Below, one piece after another: positions 25,609-33,463 of a stretch of DNA of 64,000 nucleotides (position 1 is its first letter; each line of letters opens with the position of its first letter). Where the stretch lies: contig CAIQPR010000062.1 of NCBI GenBank assembly GCA_903873775.1, forward strand, positions 1 through 64,000, given 5' to 3'. The stretch is from an uncultured Actinomycetes bacterium. GTDB lineage: Bacteria > Actinomycetota > Acidimicrobiia > Acidimicrobiales > RAAP-2. A program made the position numbers and the translations under genes. The notes under the pieces are model-generated. The model was not told where the DNA came from. It ran no database searches and saw only the letters and a list, made by a program, of their open reading frames with translations.

Positions 25609-26690
25609 CAGTCGTACACCCCCGTCAACCACCACCCGCCACGTTCCACGCACAGCAGGAACGCCTCGTCCCGGTCCGTCACAACCTGCACGTGCGCGCG
25701 TCGGCGACGAGCGACCCACCATCGCTCGACACTCACCCAAGGACCGGCGTGCCAGGTGATGTCACGACTGGCGGAGCGCTCGAAAATGAGTGTCGTGGGT
25801 GACGCGCTCAGCAAGCCCCGCGCGTCCACGCGGACGGGCTCGCCACGAGGGCCCGTCATACGCACCGACACGGGGTGCGCGAAGGTGGTGGAAGGAGCGG
25901 GCGCCGGTAATTGCCCGGGCCACGGACCCTCCTCGAGAGTTCCCACGGGAGCGTTCGCGTCGAAGGGTTGCAGGGTGGCGCGCTCCTGTGGCGTGCGTCC
26001 CCCGTGCAACGATGCGGTGGTCACACCCTCCGGACCGAGTCGCTGACGAACCAGTCGTGCGGCCGCGGCGGCGCGACGGTCGGCGTCGAGATGATCGCCG
26101 AAAAATCCCCCTTGGACCGCCGTGACAACATCGTCGCCGCGCACCGCTCGTAGCCGCGTGGGAAGTCGAAGGTCTCGCTGGCCCCGCAGTTCACTCTCCT
26201 CACCCCGCGCCACGCGCTGCACGTGGAGGGCGTCGCGCGTGAAACGTTCCGCCACACGCGCGGGTGGCAGGTCCGCAAATGCCCCCACAGTGTGCAGACC
26301 GAGTCGGCGGCATACGGTCGCGAGCTCCCGGCGCTCGAGCGCCGCTACGGGCAAGGAGCGACGAAAGGCCTCGCTCTGACCAGGCGGAACCACCACGCCG
26401 CGACGGGCGGCCGCGAACGCCGTAAAGACACCGTCGGCTACCCCGAGACGAGCACTGTGGCCGGTACTGCGCCGCACCGCGTCGGCCACCATGGCGAGAA
26501 CCGCCTCTTCACCACCGAAGAAGCGGCTCGGCCCCCGCATCGGCAACGTCACGAGCCCCCACCGCACGGGATCAACGAAGGGGCACACCACCGTGATCTC
26601 GTCGAGGAGCGCGAGGAGATCACGCGCGTGTGCGCCATCGTCAGTCTCCGTCGCCATGTCGGCGACCCACACCGCGAGAAGCCGCTCCAC
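25608..26690 (-). CDS. imuB: ImuB, Y-family polymerase-like mutasome subunit (short form)
   Basis: The 360-residue protein is the non-catalytic hub that links DnaE2 to the sliding clamp. Recognisable parts are LPMRGPSRFFGGEEAV and the helix-hairpin-helix thumb ELATVCRRLGLHTVGAFADL. A probable clamp-binding peptide is QGGFFG, followed by RTPQERATLQPF and WPGQLPAPAP, and the typical end WWLTGVYD. It is far shorter than usual ImuB (about 500). The N-terminal palm block and the little-finger domain after VQRVARGEE seem to be missing. GTG at 26690 follows the imuA' stop by one base; an upstream in-frame start at 26744 is less likely. Confidence 0.85.
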   Translation of the reverse strand: MERLLAVWVADMATETDDGAHARDLLALLDEITVVCPFVDPVRWGLVTLPMRGPSRFFGGEEAVLAMVADAVRRSTGHSARLGVADGVFTAFAAARRGVVVPPGQSEAFRRSLPVAALERRELATVCRRLGLHTVGAFADLPPARVAERFTRDALHVQRVARGEESELRGQRDLRLPTRLRAVRGDDVVTAVQGGFFGDHLDADRRAAAAARLVRQRLGPEGVTTASLHGGRTPQERATLQPFDANAPVGTLEEGPWPGQLPAPAPSTTFAHPVSVRMTGPRGEPVRVDARGLLSASPTTLIFERSASRDITWHAGPWVSVERWWVARRRRAHVQVVTDRDEAFLLCVERGGWWLTGVYD

Positions 26691-26691
26691 G

Positions 26692-27351
26692 TCAGCTCGC
26701 CAAGACCCGTCCGGTCGGGTCGGGAAGAACCACCACGTGCTCACTGGCCCGTCGAGCGGTCCCTCGTCCGCTCACCCGAATGAGAGCGTGACGAGACTCG
26801 AGGCGCGACGTCGCACGCCACTGCGCGCTGAGCACCTCCAAGGAAAGATCCACCGGCAATGGCCACGGTGCCGCGGCCTCCGTCACGACGAGGAGGACCA
26901 CACCACGTTCTCGCACTCGACCCATCAGTCGTCGAGCCGCTCCGTGTGCGGCGCGGGAGGGAGGACGCACCATCACGAGGTCCACCCCTTCGGCCAGATC
27001 CGCCACCGCTTCGGCCCAGGCACCACGGGGGCGAGGCACAAAGAGCACCCGACGCAGATCCACCCCGAGTTCGTGCATCGCGACAACACCCGGGTCGTCC
27101 ACTCCCACCACGCCGCACCAGTGGCCGCGAGCGCTGGGTCCACTCAACAGGCTCAGGGCCAATGTGAGTCCCCCCGCACCCGGCGCAGCGCTCACCGCCA
27201 CGGTGCTTCCTCGACGCAAAGCACCCTCCGGGAGCAGATCACTCCACGGTGCCGCCACGGGAATTTGACGACTCGACGCACTCGCGAGAGGGCGAATGCG
27301 AGAGACCAGATCGGTCGGAACAGGGGGGCGAGGAGTAGAAAAAGCGAACAT
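26692..27351 (-). CDS. imuA': ImuA', RecA-like mutasome accessory protein
   Basis: The 219-residue protein is the first subunit of the SOS mutasome. It has a RecA-like P-loop region that reads VAVSAAPGAGGLTLALSLL, where the usual Lys of GxGK[ST] is replaced, so ATP binding is doubtful. GVVGVDDPGVVAMHELGVDL and DLVMVRPPSRAAHGAARRL are typical ImuA' segments. It overlaps nothing upstream, and imuB follows one base after its stop. ATG at 27351 is inside the LexA box, and TACAGT lies eight bases upstream, so the mRNA is probably leaderless or nearly so. Expression should follow DNA damage. Confidence 0.88.
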   Translation of the reverse strand: MFAFSTPRPPVPTDLVSRIRPLASASSRQIPVAAPWSDLLPEGALRRGSTVAVSAAPGAGGLTLALSLLSGPSARGHWCGVVGVDDPGVVAMHELGVDLRRVLFVPRPRGAWAEAVADLAEGVDLVMVRPPSRAAHGAARRLMGRVRERGVVLLVVTEAAAPWPLPVDLSLEVLSAQWRATSRLESRHALIRVSGRGTARRASEHVVVLPDPTGRVLAS

Positions 27352-27358
27352 ATGTTCG
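27345..27358. promoter_or_regulatory. LexA (SOS) box on the imuA' start codon
   Basis: CGAAC-ATAT-GTTCG is a perfect palindrome that matches the Gram-positive/actinobacterial LexA consensus CGAACN4GTTCG. The imuA' ATG (27351-27349) lies inside it, just downstream of a TACAGT -10, so bound LexA would block transcription start. Confidence 0.92.
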
Positions 27359-27487
27359 TACTGTAGTGAAGCCGGGTGACACGCGCCACTGGAGCTCCTC
27401 GACACATCCCACCGCCGTCACGCAAAACGAATTTCTCGTCCCCGCGGTTGTCGCCCGTGGTTCAGCCACCCCTCGTACAGTCCCCGA

Positions 27488-28897
27488 GTGACCGCACGGG
27501 ACAGGCCCGTCGCGCAGGTGGAGGTTGTCATGATCGAGAAGTCCCTGTCGGTATCCCCTCGTCGTCGCCATCGTCGCTGGCACAGCGCCGCGATCGCCCT
27601 GGCTGTCGTGGGCGTGGGTTTCCCCCTCGTCGCGAGCACGGCTGGAGCGACGCGGGCGCCCCACGCCACCGTCGTGCGCGCCGCCCTGCCCGTGGGCGAC
27701 ATCAAGCACATTCTGGTCATCGACCTCGAAAACGAGAACTACGCCGACACCTTCTCGCCCACCTCGCCGGCGACCTACCTCAACCACACTCTGCTCGCCG
27801 AAGGTGAGTTGGTCGAGAAGTACTACGGCACTGGACACCACAGCCTGGACAACTACATCGCCCAGATTTCGGGACAGGCACCGACCACCGCGACGCAAGA
27901 CGACTGCATCGGCACCGTCACGGGCGCCCTCTTCGGCTACGTGAACGTCACACCCGGCACCCCCGACAAGAAGACGTCAACGAACCCCGGACAGGTTGAT
28001 GGCAACGGGTGCGTGTACCCGGCCAGCGTGCCCACCATCGCGAGTCAGCTCGACGCTAAGTACCCGCCCTTCCAGGTGAGCCACGTCGCCCAGTGGCGCG
28101 AATACGCCGAAGACATGGGAAACACCCCGAGTCGTGACGGTGGGGCCACCGACGCCACCGGCGGCACCGACTGCGCCCACCCCGTGCTCGGGAGTGCCGA
28201 CAGCGCGGAGCTCGGCACGTCCTCGGATCAGTACGCCACCCGACACAACGGGTTTATGTACTTCCACTCGATCATCGACAAGACGGCCGAATGTGACGCC
28301 AACGTCGTGCCGCTCGGCACGCTCAGCAACGGTAAGCCGTCATCGTCGGGCCACCTGATGTCGGATCTGTCCAATCTGGCGACCACCCCGATGTTTGGGT
28401 TCATCACGCCCAATGTGTGCAATGACGGCCACGACGGGACCTGCGCGGGTACGAACAGCCTCGGCACCAACGCGGGCGGCCTCACGGGCGCCGACGCGTG
28501 GTTGCGCACCTGGATGCCGGCCATCTTCAGTTCTCCGGCCTACACCTCGGGCACCCTGCTCGTCGTTCTCACCTTCGACGAGTCGGACTCGAGCACGACG
28601 AGCTGCTGCCACGAGACCTCGGGTCCCAACGTGGTGGCGCCCGGTCAGGCGGGCGCGAAGAAGAACGCCACCGCCCCCGGAGGTGGCCAGGTGGGCGCCG
28701 TGCTCTTCAACCCCCTCTACATCAAGGCGGGATCCGTCGACACCACGGGCCAGTACAACCACTACTCGGCCCTGCGGAGCTACGAGGACCTGCTGGGCCT
28801 TACGACCGGCGGAACGGACAAGCTCGGTCACCTCGGATTCGCCGCGGCTACCGGTCTGGTCCCCTTCGGCAAGGACGTGTTCAACAAGGTCAAGTAA
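27488..28897 (+). CDS. Secreted phosphoesterase (phospholipase C/acid phosphatase-like)
   Basis: The 469-residue protein has a basic N-terminus and a hydrophobic signal segment (HSAAIALAVVGVGFPLVAST) with likely cleavage near residue 55. The mature part opens IKHILVIDLENENYADTFS, the metal-binding opening of the PF04185 phosphoesterase family. GHHSLDNYIAQISGQAPT supplies the next conserved block and VVLTFDESDSST a later acidic motif. It should hydrolyse phosphate esters outside the cytoplasmic membrane. GTG at 27488 has TACAGT (27476-27481) six bases upstream. A hairpin follows the stop. Confidence 0.88.
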   Translation: MTARDRPVAQVEVVMIEKSLSVSPRRRHRRWHSAAIALAVVGVGFPLVASTAGATRAPHATVVRAALPVGDIKHILVIDLENENYADTFSPTSPATYLNHTLLAEGELVEKYYGTGHHSLDNYIAQISGQAPTTATQDDCIGTVTGALFGYVNVTPGTPDKKTSTNPGQVDGNGCVYPASVPTIASQLDAKYPPFQVSHVAQWREYAEDMGNTPSRDGGATDATGGTDCAHPVLGSADSAELGTSSDQYATRHNGFMYFHSIIDKTAECDANVVPLGTLSNGKPSSSGHLMSDLSNLATTPMFGFITPNVCNDGHDGTCAGTNSLGTNAGGLTGADAWLRTWMPAIFSSPAYTSGTLLVVLTFDESDSSTTSCCHETSGPNVVAPGQAGAKKNATAPGGGQVGAVLFNPLYIKAGSVDTTGQYNHYSALRSYEDLLGLTTGGTDKLGHLGFAAATGLVPFGKDVFNKVK

Positions 28898-28904
28898 GCC
28901 GGTA

Positions 28905-28951
28905 GTTACCTCACGCGCCGGGGGTCACCAGCCCTCGGCGCGTGAGGTAAC
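28905..28951 (+). terminator. Terminator hairpin after the phosphoesterase gene
   Basis: A 20-bp stem with one mismatch (28905-28924 with 28932-28951) closes a 7-base loop. It starts eight bases after the TAA stop. The flank is only weakly T-rich. Confidence 0.75.
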
Positions 28952-28982
28952 AGGCGAATTATTCTGAGCACAAGGAGGCCCT

Positions 28983-29687
28983 ATGTGTGGTCGCGTTGCT
29001 CAGTTCACTCCCCCGGCTCGACTCGCGCGTCTGCTGGACGCCACTCTCGCCGCAGGACTCGATCCCGAGGGGCGGCCGAGTTGGAACGTCGGTCCCCAGC
29101 GCAGTCTCTTCGCCCTCACCGGAGCCGAGGACCTCGTTCTCGACCGCTACCGGTGGGGCCTTCTGCCGATATGGGCGAAGGATCGTGCGATCTCCAATCG
29201 CCTCTTTAACGCGCGAGCGGAAACTGTCGCCGAGAAACCATCGTTTCGTAGCGCGTTCGCGAAGCGGCCGTGCGTTGTGACAGTCGACGGCTTCTACGAA
29301 TGGGACCACCGACCCGGACGAGCGAAGCAACCCCACTACTTCACGCGTCGCGACGGCGACGTTCTCTGCCTCGCCGGACTCCACGAGTTCTGGCGCGACC
29401 CGGAACTACCCGACGATGCGCCGATGATCCAGACGTGCACCATCATCACCACCACGCCCAATGAGGACATGGACGAGATCCACGACCGTATGCCGGTGGT
29501 GCTGGAGCGCGATGAGTGGCACACCTGGCTCGACGCTCCTCACGAGGACCCCGCCGTGCGCGTCGCGATGTTGGACGCCGCACCGGTAGGAACGCTGACC
29601 CACTACGGGGTGGGCGCCGCTGTCGGCAATGTTCGTAATGACGGTCCCGACCTGATCGCCCCGAGCGAGGCGTCCTCGCTCTTCTAG
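28983..29687 (+). CDS. SRAP-domain protein (YedK/HMCES-like abasic-site shield)
   Basis: The 234-residue protein covalently traps abasic sites in single-stranded DNA and protects them. The catalytic Cys is residue 2 (MCGRVAQF), exposed after Met removal. NARAET, the Glu in VDGFYEW and the His in IHDRMPVVL complete the family active site. An AAGGAGG ribosome binding site precedes the ATG at 28983. It lies 1.6 kb from the SOS mutasome operon, but I see no LexA box in its own upstream region. Confidence 0.95.
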   Translation: MCGRVAQFTPPARLARLLDATLAAGLDPEGRPSWNVGPQRSLFALTGAEDLVLDRYRWGLLPIWAKDRAISNRLFNARAETVAEKPSFRSAFAKRPCVVTVDGFYEWDHRPGRAKQPHYFTRRDGDVLCLAGLHEFWRDPELPDDAPMIQTCTIITTTPNEDMDEIHDRMPVVLERDEWHTWLDAPHEDPAVRVAMLDAAPVGTLTHYGVGAAVGNVRNDGPDLIAPSEASSLF

Positions 29688-29703
29688 GAGCGTCGCGCGC
29701 GGA

Positions 29704-30681
29704 TCACACCGACGCAGGTCCGCCGAGCAGTTCGAGCAGCAGATCGTGGGCGATGTTGCGCCCCGACGCAATGAAGCCCAGGCGTCCCACCTCGTCATCG
29801 ACGAGCCCTACGGCAATCGCGGCGTGGGCCGTGGCGGCGGAACCCTCCATAACCAGACCCGATGACTCGACGATCTCGCGCACCGCGTGGCGAATGTCGG
29901 CCTCCGGCACCAGCACGAGAGGAACGGCGTAGTGCTCAATGAGCGCGTTGGTCATCGCACCGTCGTCACCACCGCCCGCCAGGCCGTCGGCAATGGTGGG
30001 TTCGTGGTGCACTTCGCTCATCGTGGCGCCGCGGAGGACGTGGAACAGCGCGGCGGAATTCTCCGGTTGTGCACCGGTCACGCGAATATCGGTGCGCCCA
30101 CGTGCGGCGCGCGACATCAACGTGCCTGAAATCAGACCGCCGCCGCCCACCGAGACCACGATGTGCTCGAGATCCGGAGCCTGCTCCAGCATTTCGTCAA
30201 AGACGGTTGATTGACCAGCCACCACGTGGGTGTTGTTGAACGGAGAGATGTAGCGCACCGATCGCTCCTCGGCCAGCGCGAGGGCGTGCGCCTGAGCGTC
30301 ATCGTAGGAGGATCCGATTTGGATCAACTCGATGTCGTAATCGCGCAATTTCTTGACTTTGACCGCCGACGCATTGGCGGGGACCACGACGGTGGCACGA
30401 GCGCCGAGAAGACCGGCCGCGTGCGCGATGCCGAGCCCGTGATTCCCGGCGGATGACGTGATGACGGCCCCTGAAGGATCCTCACGCCGGGCGGCGTCGA
30501 TAGCGGCCAGAGCGCCGCGGATCTTGAAGGATCCCGTCACCTGCAGAGATTCCAATTTCGCGTAGACGGAGCGGCCTCGCACGGAGAGCGCGACGGTCGG
30601 CGTCGGTGTGAGGTGATCAGCAACAACGCGGCGCGCCGCCTCGAGCTGTGCTGGCGACGGTGGCAGCACGTGGGAATTCAT
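29704..30681 (-). CDS. PLP-dependent threonine/serine dehydratase-like enzyme
   Basis: The 325-residue fold type II PLP enzyme lacks the ACT regulatory domain of biosynthetic IlvA. The PLP lysine is in TGSFKIRGALAAI. SSAGNHGLGIAHAAGLLG provides substrate and phosphate contacts, and SVGGGGLISGTL is the glycine-rich PLP phosphate loop. It could deaminate threonine or serine, or belong to the hydroxyaspartate ammonia-lyase or serine racemase subgroup. GGAGG precedes ATG 30681, with a TAGGGT -10 further upstream. Confidence 0.9.
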   Translation of the reverse strand: MNSHVLPPSPAQLEAARRVVADHLTPTPTVALSVRGRSVYAKLESLQVTGSFKIRGALAAIDAARREDPSGAVITSSAGNHGLGIAHAAGLLGARATVVVPANASAVKVKKLRDYDIELIQIGSSYDDAQAHALALAEERSVRYISPFNNTHVVAGQSTVFDEMLEQAPDLEHIVVSVGGGGLISGTLMSRAARGRTDIRVTGAQPENSAALFHVLRGATMSEVHHEPTIADGLAGGGDDGAMTNALIEHYAVPLVLVPEADIRHAVREIVESSGLVMEGSAATAHAAIAVGLVDDEVGRLGFIASGRNIAHDLLLELLGGPASV

Positions 30682-30747
30682 GACCAACCTCCGATAAATC
30701 ACCCTACTCCTCAAGGTCTGCGTTTTGGGGCCCGATATCCTCGGCGC

Positions 30748-31311
30748 GTGCACACTCTGACCGCGACCATTGCCGTCGCGGTGGCGGCATTTGTGGGCAC
30801 CATGATCGACAACGGCGTCGCGTTCGCCGCGCAGTTGGCCATCACGCCCCGCGCGAAACAGGGGCGTGCAACTCTTGGACAATTGATTGGTTTCGTGGTA
30901 CTCGTGGCGATGTCCGCTGCCGTCGGTTCCGTTCTCAGTGGATTTCCCGTGCAGTGGGTGGGCGTCTTGGCGGTCGCACCACTAGCGCTCGCCGTTCACG
31001 CGTGGCGACACCGTCGTGATGACGCCCACGTCGTGGCGCGCGGCGCCGTCACGACGGGGCTCGTCACCATTGCCTTCGGCGGCGACAACCTGGCGGTGTG
31101 GATACCGCTATTCCGCGCGGGTGGCGTGGCGCGGGGCGTGCTCGTCGCGGGGATCTTCGTTCTTCTTGACCTCGTGGTGATCACTCTCGCGCGAGCTCTC
31201 GCGCGGCACCCGCGCGTGGTGGCGCATTCCCAACGACTAGCGCCCGCCGTCTCACCCTTCTTGTACGGGGCATTGTCGATCGTCATTCTCTGGCAGTGCC
31301 AAGTGCTCTAG
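30748..31311 (+). CDS. CadD-family (cadmium resistance-like) membrane transporter
   Basis: The 187-residue protein has five or six transmembrane helices. Two motifs match CadD: an early GTMIDNGVAFAAQ and the central FGGDNLAVWIPLF, equivalent to the GGDNIGVYIP segment of the family. CadD proteins export or sequester cadmium or other cations. The substrate here is not shown. GTG at 30748 has TATCCT (30736-30741) six bases upstream, fitting leaderless translation. It is divergent from the dehydratase gene. Confidence 0.8.
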   Translation: MHTLTATIAVAVAAFVGTMIDNGVAFAAQLAITPRAKQGRATLGQLIGFVVLVAMSAAVGSVLSGFPVQWVGVLAVAPLALAVHAWRHRRDDAHVVARGAVTTGLVTIAFGGDNLAVWIPLFRAGGVARGVLVAGIFVLLDLVVITLARALARHPRVVAHSQRLAPAVSPFLYGALSIVILWQCQVL

Positions 31312-31336
31312 AGGCACCGACCAGTAGTCTGCAGTC

Positions 31337-32002
31337 ATGAGTGCCTCAGTCACGTCGGCGACGCCAGAGACTCCGCACGTCAAACCCCTCCTGCGGGGCT
31401 GGCTGCATCTGGTCGGCCTGATCGTTCTCCTCGGCTGCTCGCCCATCCTCTTCATGCGGTGTTCCACCTTGGCAGAAGTGGGTTGGGTGCTCTGCTACGT
31501 CGTGGGTGTTGGTTCCATGATGGCAACAAGCGCGGCGTTCCATCGGATTCAGTGGCAACCGGCGGCGCGTCGCCGCATGCGCCGCGCGGACCACTCGGCG
31601 ATCTTCCTCGCCATCACCGGTAGTTATCTCGCCATCGCCGGGCTGACCATGCACGGCACCATACGCACGGTGCTCATGGTCGTGATCGTGAGTGGCGCGG
31701 CGGTCGGCATCTTGATTCGCCAACTCGCCCTCGACACACCCAAGTGGGTGAACACGCTCCCCTACCTCGTGGTCGGATGGGCGGCCGTTGCGGTGATGCC
31801 CCAGATCTACCGAGGCGGTGGCGCGCTGTGTTTCTCACTCATCGTGGCGGGGGGACTCGCGTACTCAATCGGCGCCGTGTTCTACGGGACGAAGCGTCCC
31901 GCCCTCTCACCTCGAGTGTTCGGGTACCACGAACTCTTTCACGCCTTCACCCTGATTGGGGCGGGGTGTCACTTCGCGGCGATTGCCGTCGCGTTGCGAT
32001 AG
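31337..32002 (+). CDS. Hemolysin III/YqfA-family (PAQR-like) membrane protein
   Basis: The 221-residue protein has seven predicted helices and the three conserved metal-site motifs of the family: SAAFHR, ADHSAIFLAI and YHELFHAF. Eukaryotic PAQR relatives are zinc-dependent lipid hydrolases. Bacterial members affect membrane lipid homeostasis, and true haemolytic activity is doubtful. ATG at 31337 has TAGTCT (31325-31330) six bases upstream. It follows the CadD-like gene by 25 bases but seems to have its own promoter. Confidence 0.93.
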   Translation: MSASVTSATPETPHVKPLLRGWLHLVGLIVLLGCSPILFMRCSTLAEVGWVLCYVVGVGSMMATSAAFHRIQWQPAARRRMRRADHSAIFLAITGSYLAIAGLTMHGTIRTVLMVVIVSGAAVGILIRQLALDTPKWVNTLPYLVVGWAAVAVMPQIYRGGGALCFSLIVAGGLAYSIGAVFYGTKRPALSPRVFGYHELFHAFTLIGAGCHFAAIAVALR

Positions 32003-32003
32003 A

Positions 32004-32771
32004 TCACGTCGCGGGTGAGAGGCCTCCGTCGAGGTTGATACCCACCCCGGTGAGATAGCTCGCGCGCGGCGAGAGCACAAACGCCGCGAGATCAGCGAAC
32101 TCGCGGGCGCGACCGAAACGACCGAGCGGAATCTTCTGATCGGCCACGATGGCGGCGTAGAGATCGGCTTCATCCATCTGACCGCGCTGCGCCGCGCGCA
32201 CCCATTGCCCCGACTCGATGAGTCCAATCAGGATGGCGTTGGCACGCACGCCGCGCACGCCCACCTCGTGCGCGAGCGCTTTCGTGAGGGCGAGACCCGC
32301 CGCGCGAGACGCGGCCGTCGGTGTGGAATTCGCGTTGGGCGCCTTGGCGGTGATGGACAACACGCTCAAAAAAGAGCCCGCGGTCTCCGCGAGCGCGTCC
32401 AGCGTGCGACGCGCAATGTGAACGGCGGGCACAACCTTGAGGGCAAAGTCGTCTCGCCACGCCTGATCACTCGAGGACGCAATGGGGCCGGCCGACGCGT
32501 GTCCCGCGTTGCTGACCGCGCCGTCGAGTCGTCCGAACGTGGAGAGCGCACGATCAATGAAGTCGTCAAGTTGTTGTTCGTCGGTCACGTCTGCGACAAC
32601 CGACATCGACGACGGTCCGAGAAGGTCACGCGCCGCCTCGACTCGACCCGCGTCGCGACCGCACACGGCCACCCGCGCGCCTTCGTCGACCAAGGTGCGC
32701 GCCAGCGCCAACCCGAGTCCGTCAGTGCCGCCGGTGATGAGAAATGCGCGATCGCGAAGGTCGAGGTCCAT
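32004..32771 (-). CDS. Short-chain dehydrogenase/reductase family protein, degenerate active site
   Basis: The 255-residue protein has a normal Rossmann start (AFLITGGTDGLGLALARTL), the NAG motif (SNAGHASAGP) and the C-terminal GVGINLDGG. Aligned on the conserved Ser 13 residues before the Tyr position (LSITAKA), the YxxxK motif reads TAASR, so both Tyr and Lys are replaced. It may bind NAD(P) without classical catalysis or use a different mechanism. ATG at 32771 has TAGGAT six bases upstream, overlapping the stop of the kinase gene before it. Confidence 0.9.
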   Translation of the reverse strand: MDLDLRDRAFLITGGTDGLGLALARTLVDEGARVAVCGRDAGRVEAARDLLGPSSMSVVADVTDEQQLDDFIDRALSTFGRLDGAVSNAGHASAGPIASSSDQAWRDDFALKVVPAVHIARRTLDALAETAGSFLSVLSITAKAPNANSTPTAASRAAGLALTKALAHEVGVRGVRANAILIGLIESGQWVRAAQRGQMDEADLYAAIVADQKIPLGRFGRAREFADLAAFVLSPRASYLTGVGINLDGGLSPAT

Positions 32772-32775
32772 CACG

Positions 32776-33375
32776 TCATCCTAGAAAGATGTCGGTTCCG
32801 AGAACACGAGAGATACCCTCGCGCACCTCCGCGTGGGAGCGGGCGCGGATGAACGTCGTTCCCCGCACCGCACACAGACGCTCGTACCAGTCGATGCGCT
32901 CTTTCACCGCGGCGTGACGAGTCCACGACCACCGGATGACGGACCGCGTGGGGTCCCAGCGCCACAGATTGCTCCACGACTCCGTATTGCCGTTCCACAA
33001 TTCCTGCTGCGTCACGAGACGATGCAGCGTCCGAGGGATCAGTTGGCGCATCACGAGCGAGCGCGGGAAATCTAGTGCCACCATCACCTCCGCACGATGA
33101 AAGGACAGATCGCGAACAGCGGAGTAGTTGCCGTCCATCGTCCAGCCATCGACCGCGGTAGCCGCGTCGATGGAGGCGCGGAACGCCGCAGCCTCCGCCG
33201 GCGTCCAGTCCGCCTGGTGGAACAGCGCGTCCATTTCGATGTGGGGGACACCGAGTTGTGCCGCAAGGTGGCGCGCGTACGTGGTCTTCCCGGAGCCTGA
33301 CGACCCCACGAACCACCATCGCCGAGGGTGAATGAGTGAACTTCGGGGGCTAGGCAGTGCGGATTCGAAGACCAC
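32776..33375 (-). CDS. P-loop kinase-like protein (adenylate kinase/FlaR-like)
   Basis: The 199-residue protein has a Walker A motif WFVGSSGSGKTTYARHLA near residue 22 and IEMDALFHQADW downstream. ALDFPRSLVMRQLIPRTLHR is the region typical of small P-loop proteins annotated as adenylate kinase-like or DNA topology modulation protein FlaR. It probably phosphorylates a small molecule, target unknown. GTG at 33375 has TATGAT six bases upstream. A longer open frame upstream looks non-coding. It sits directly before the SDR gene. Confidence 0.82.
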   Translation of the reverse strand: MVFESALPSPRSSLIHPRRWWFVGSSGSGKTTYARHLAAQLGVPHIEMDALFHQADWTPAEAAAFRASIDAATAVDGWTMDGNYSAVRDLSFHRAEVMVALDFPRSLVMRQLIPRTLHRLVTQQELWNGNTESWSNLWRWDPTRSVIRWSWTRHAAVKERIDWYERLCAVRGTTFIRARSHAEVREGISRVLGTDIFLG

Positions 33376-33463
33376 GGCGGGATCATAGGGACCCGCGGGC
33401 CGCGGTGCCGACAACGTGCCCCCGTGAACGCGCCCGCAGTGCCCACCCGGTAGCGTCGTCGTC

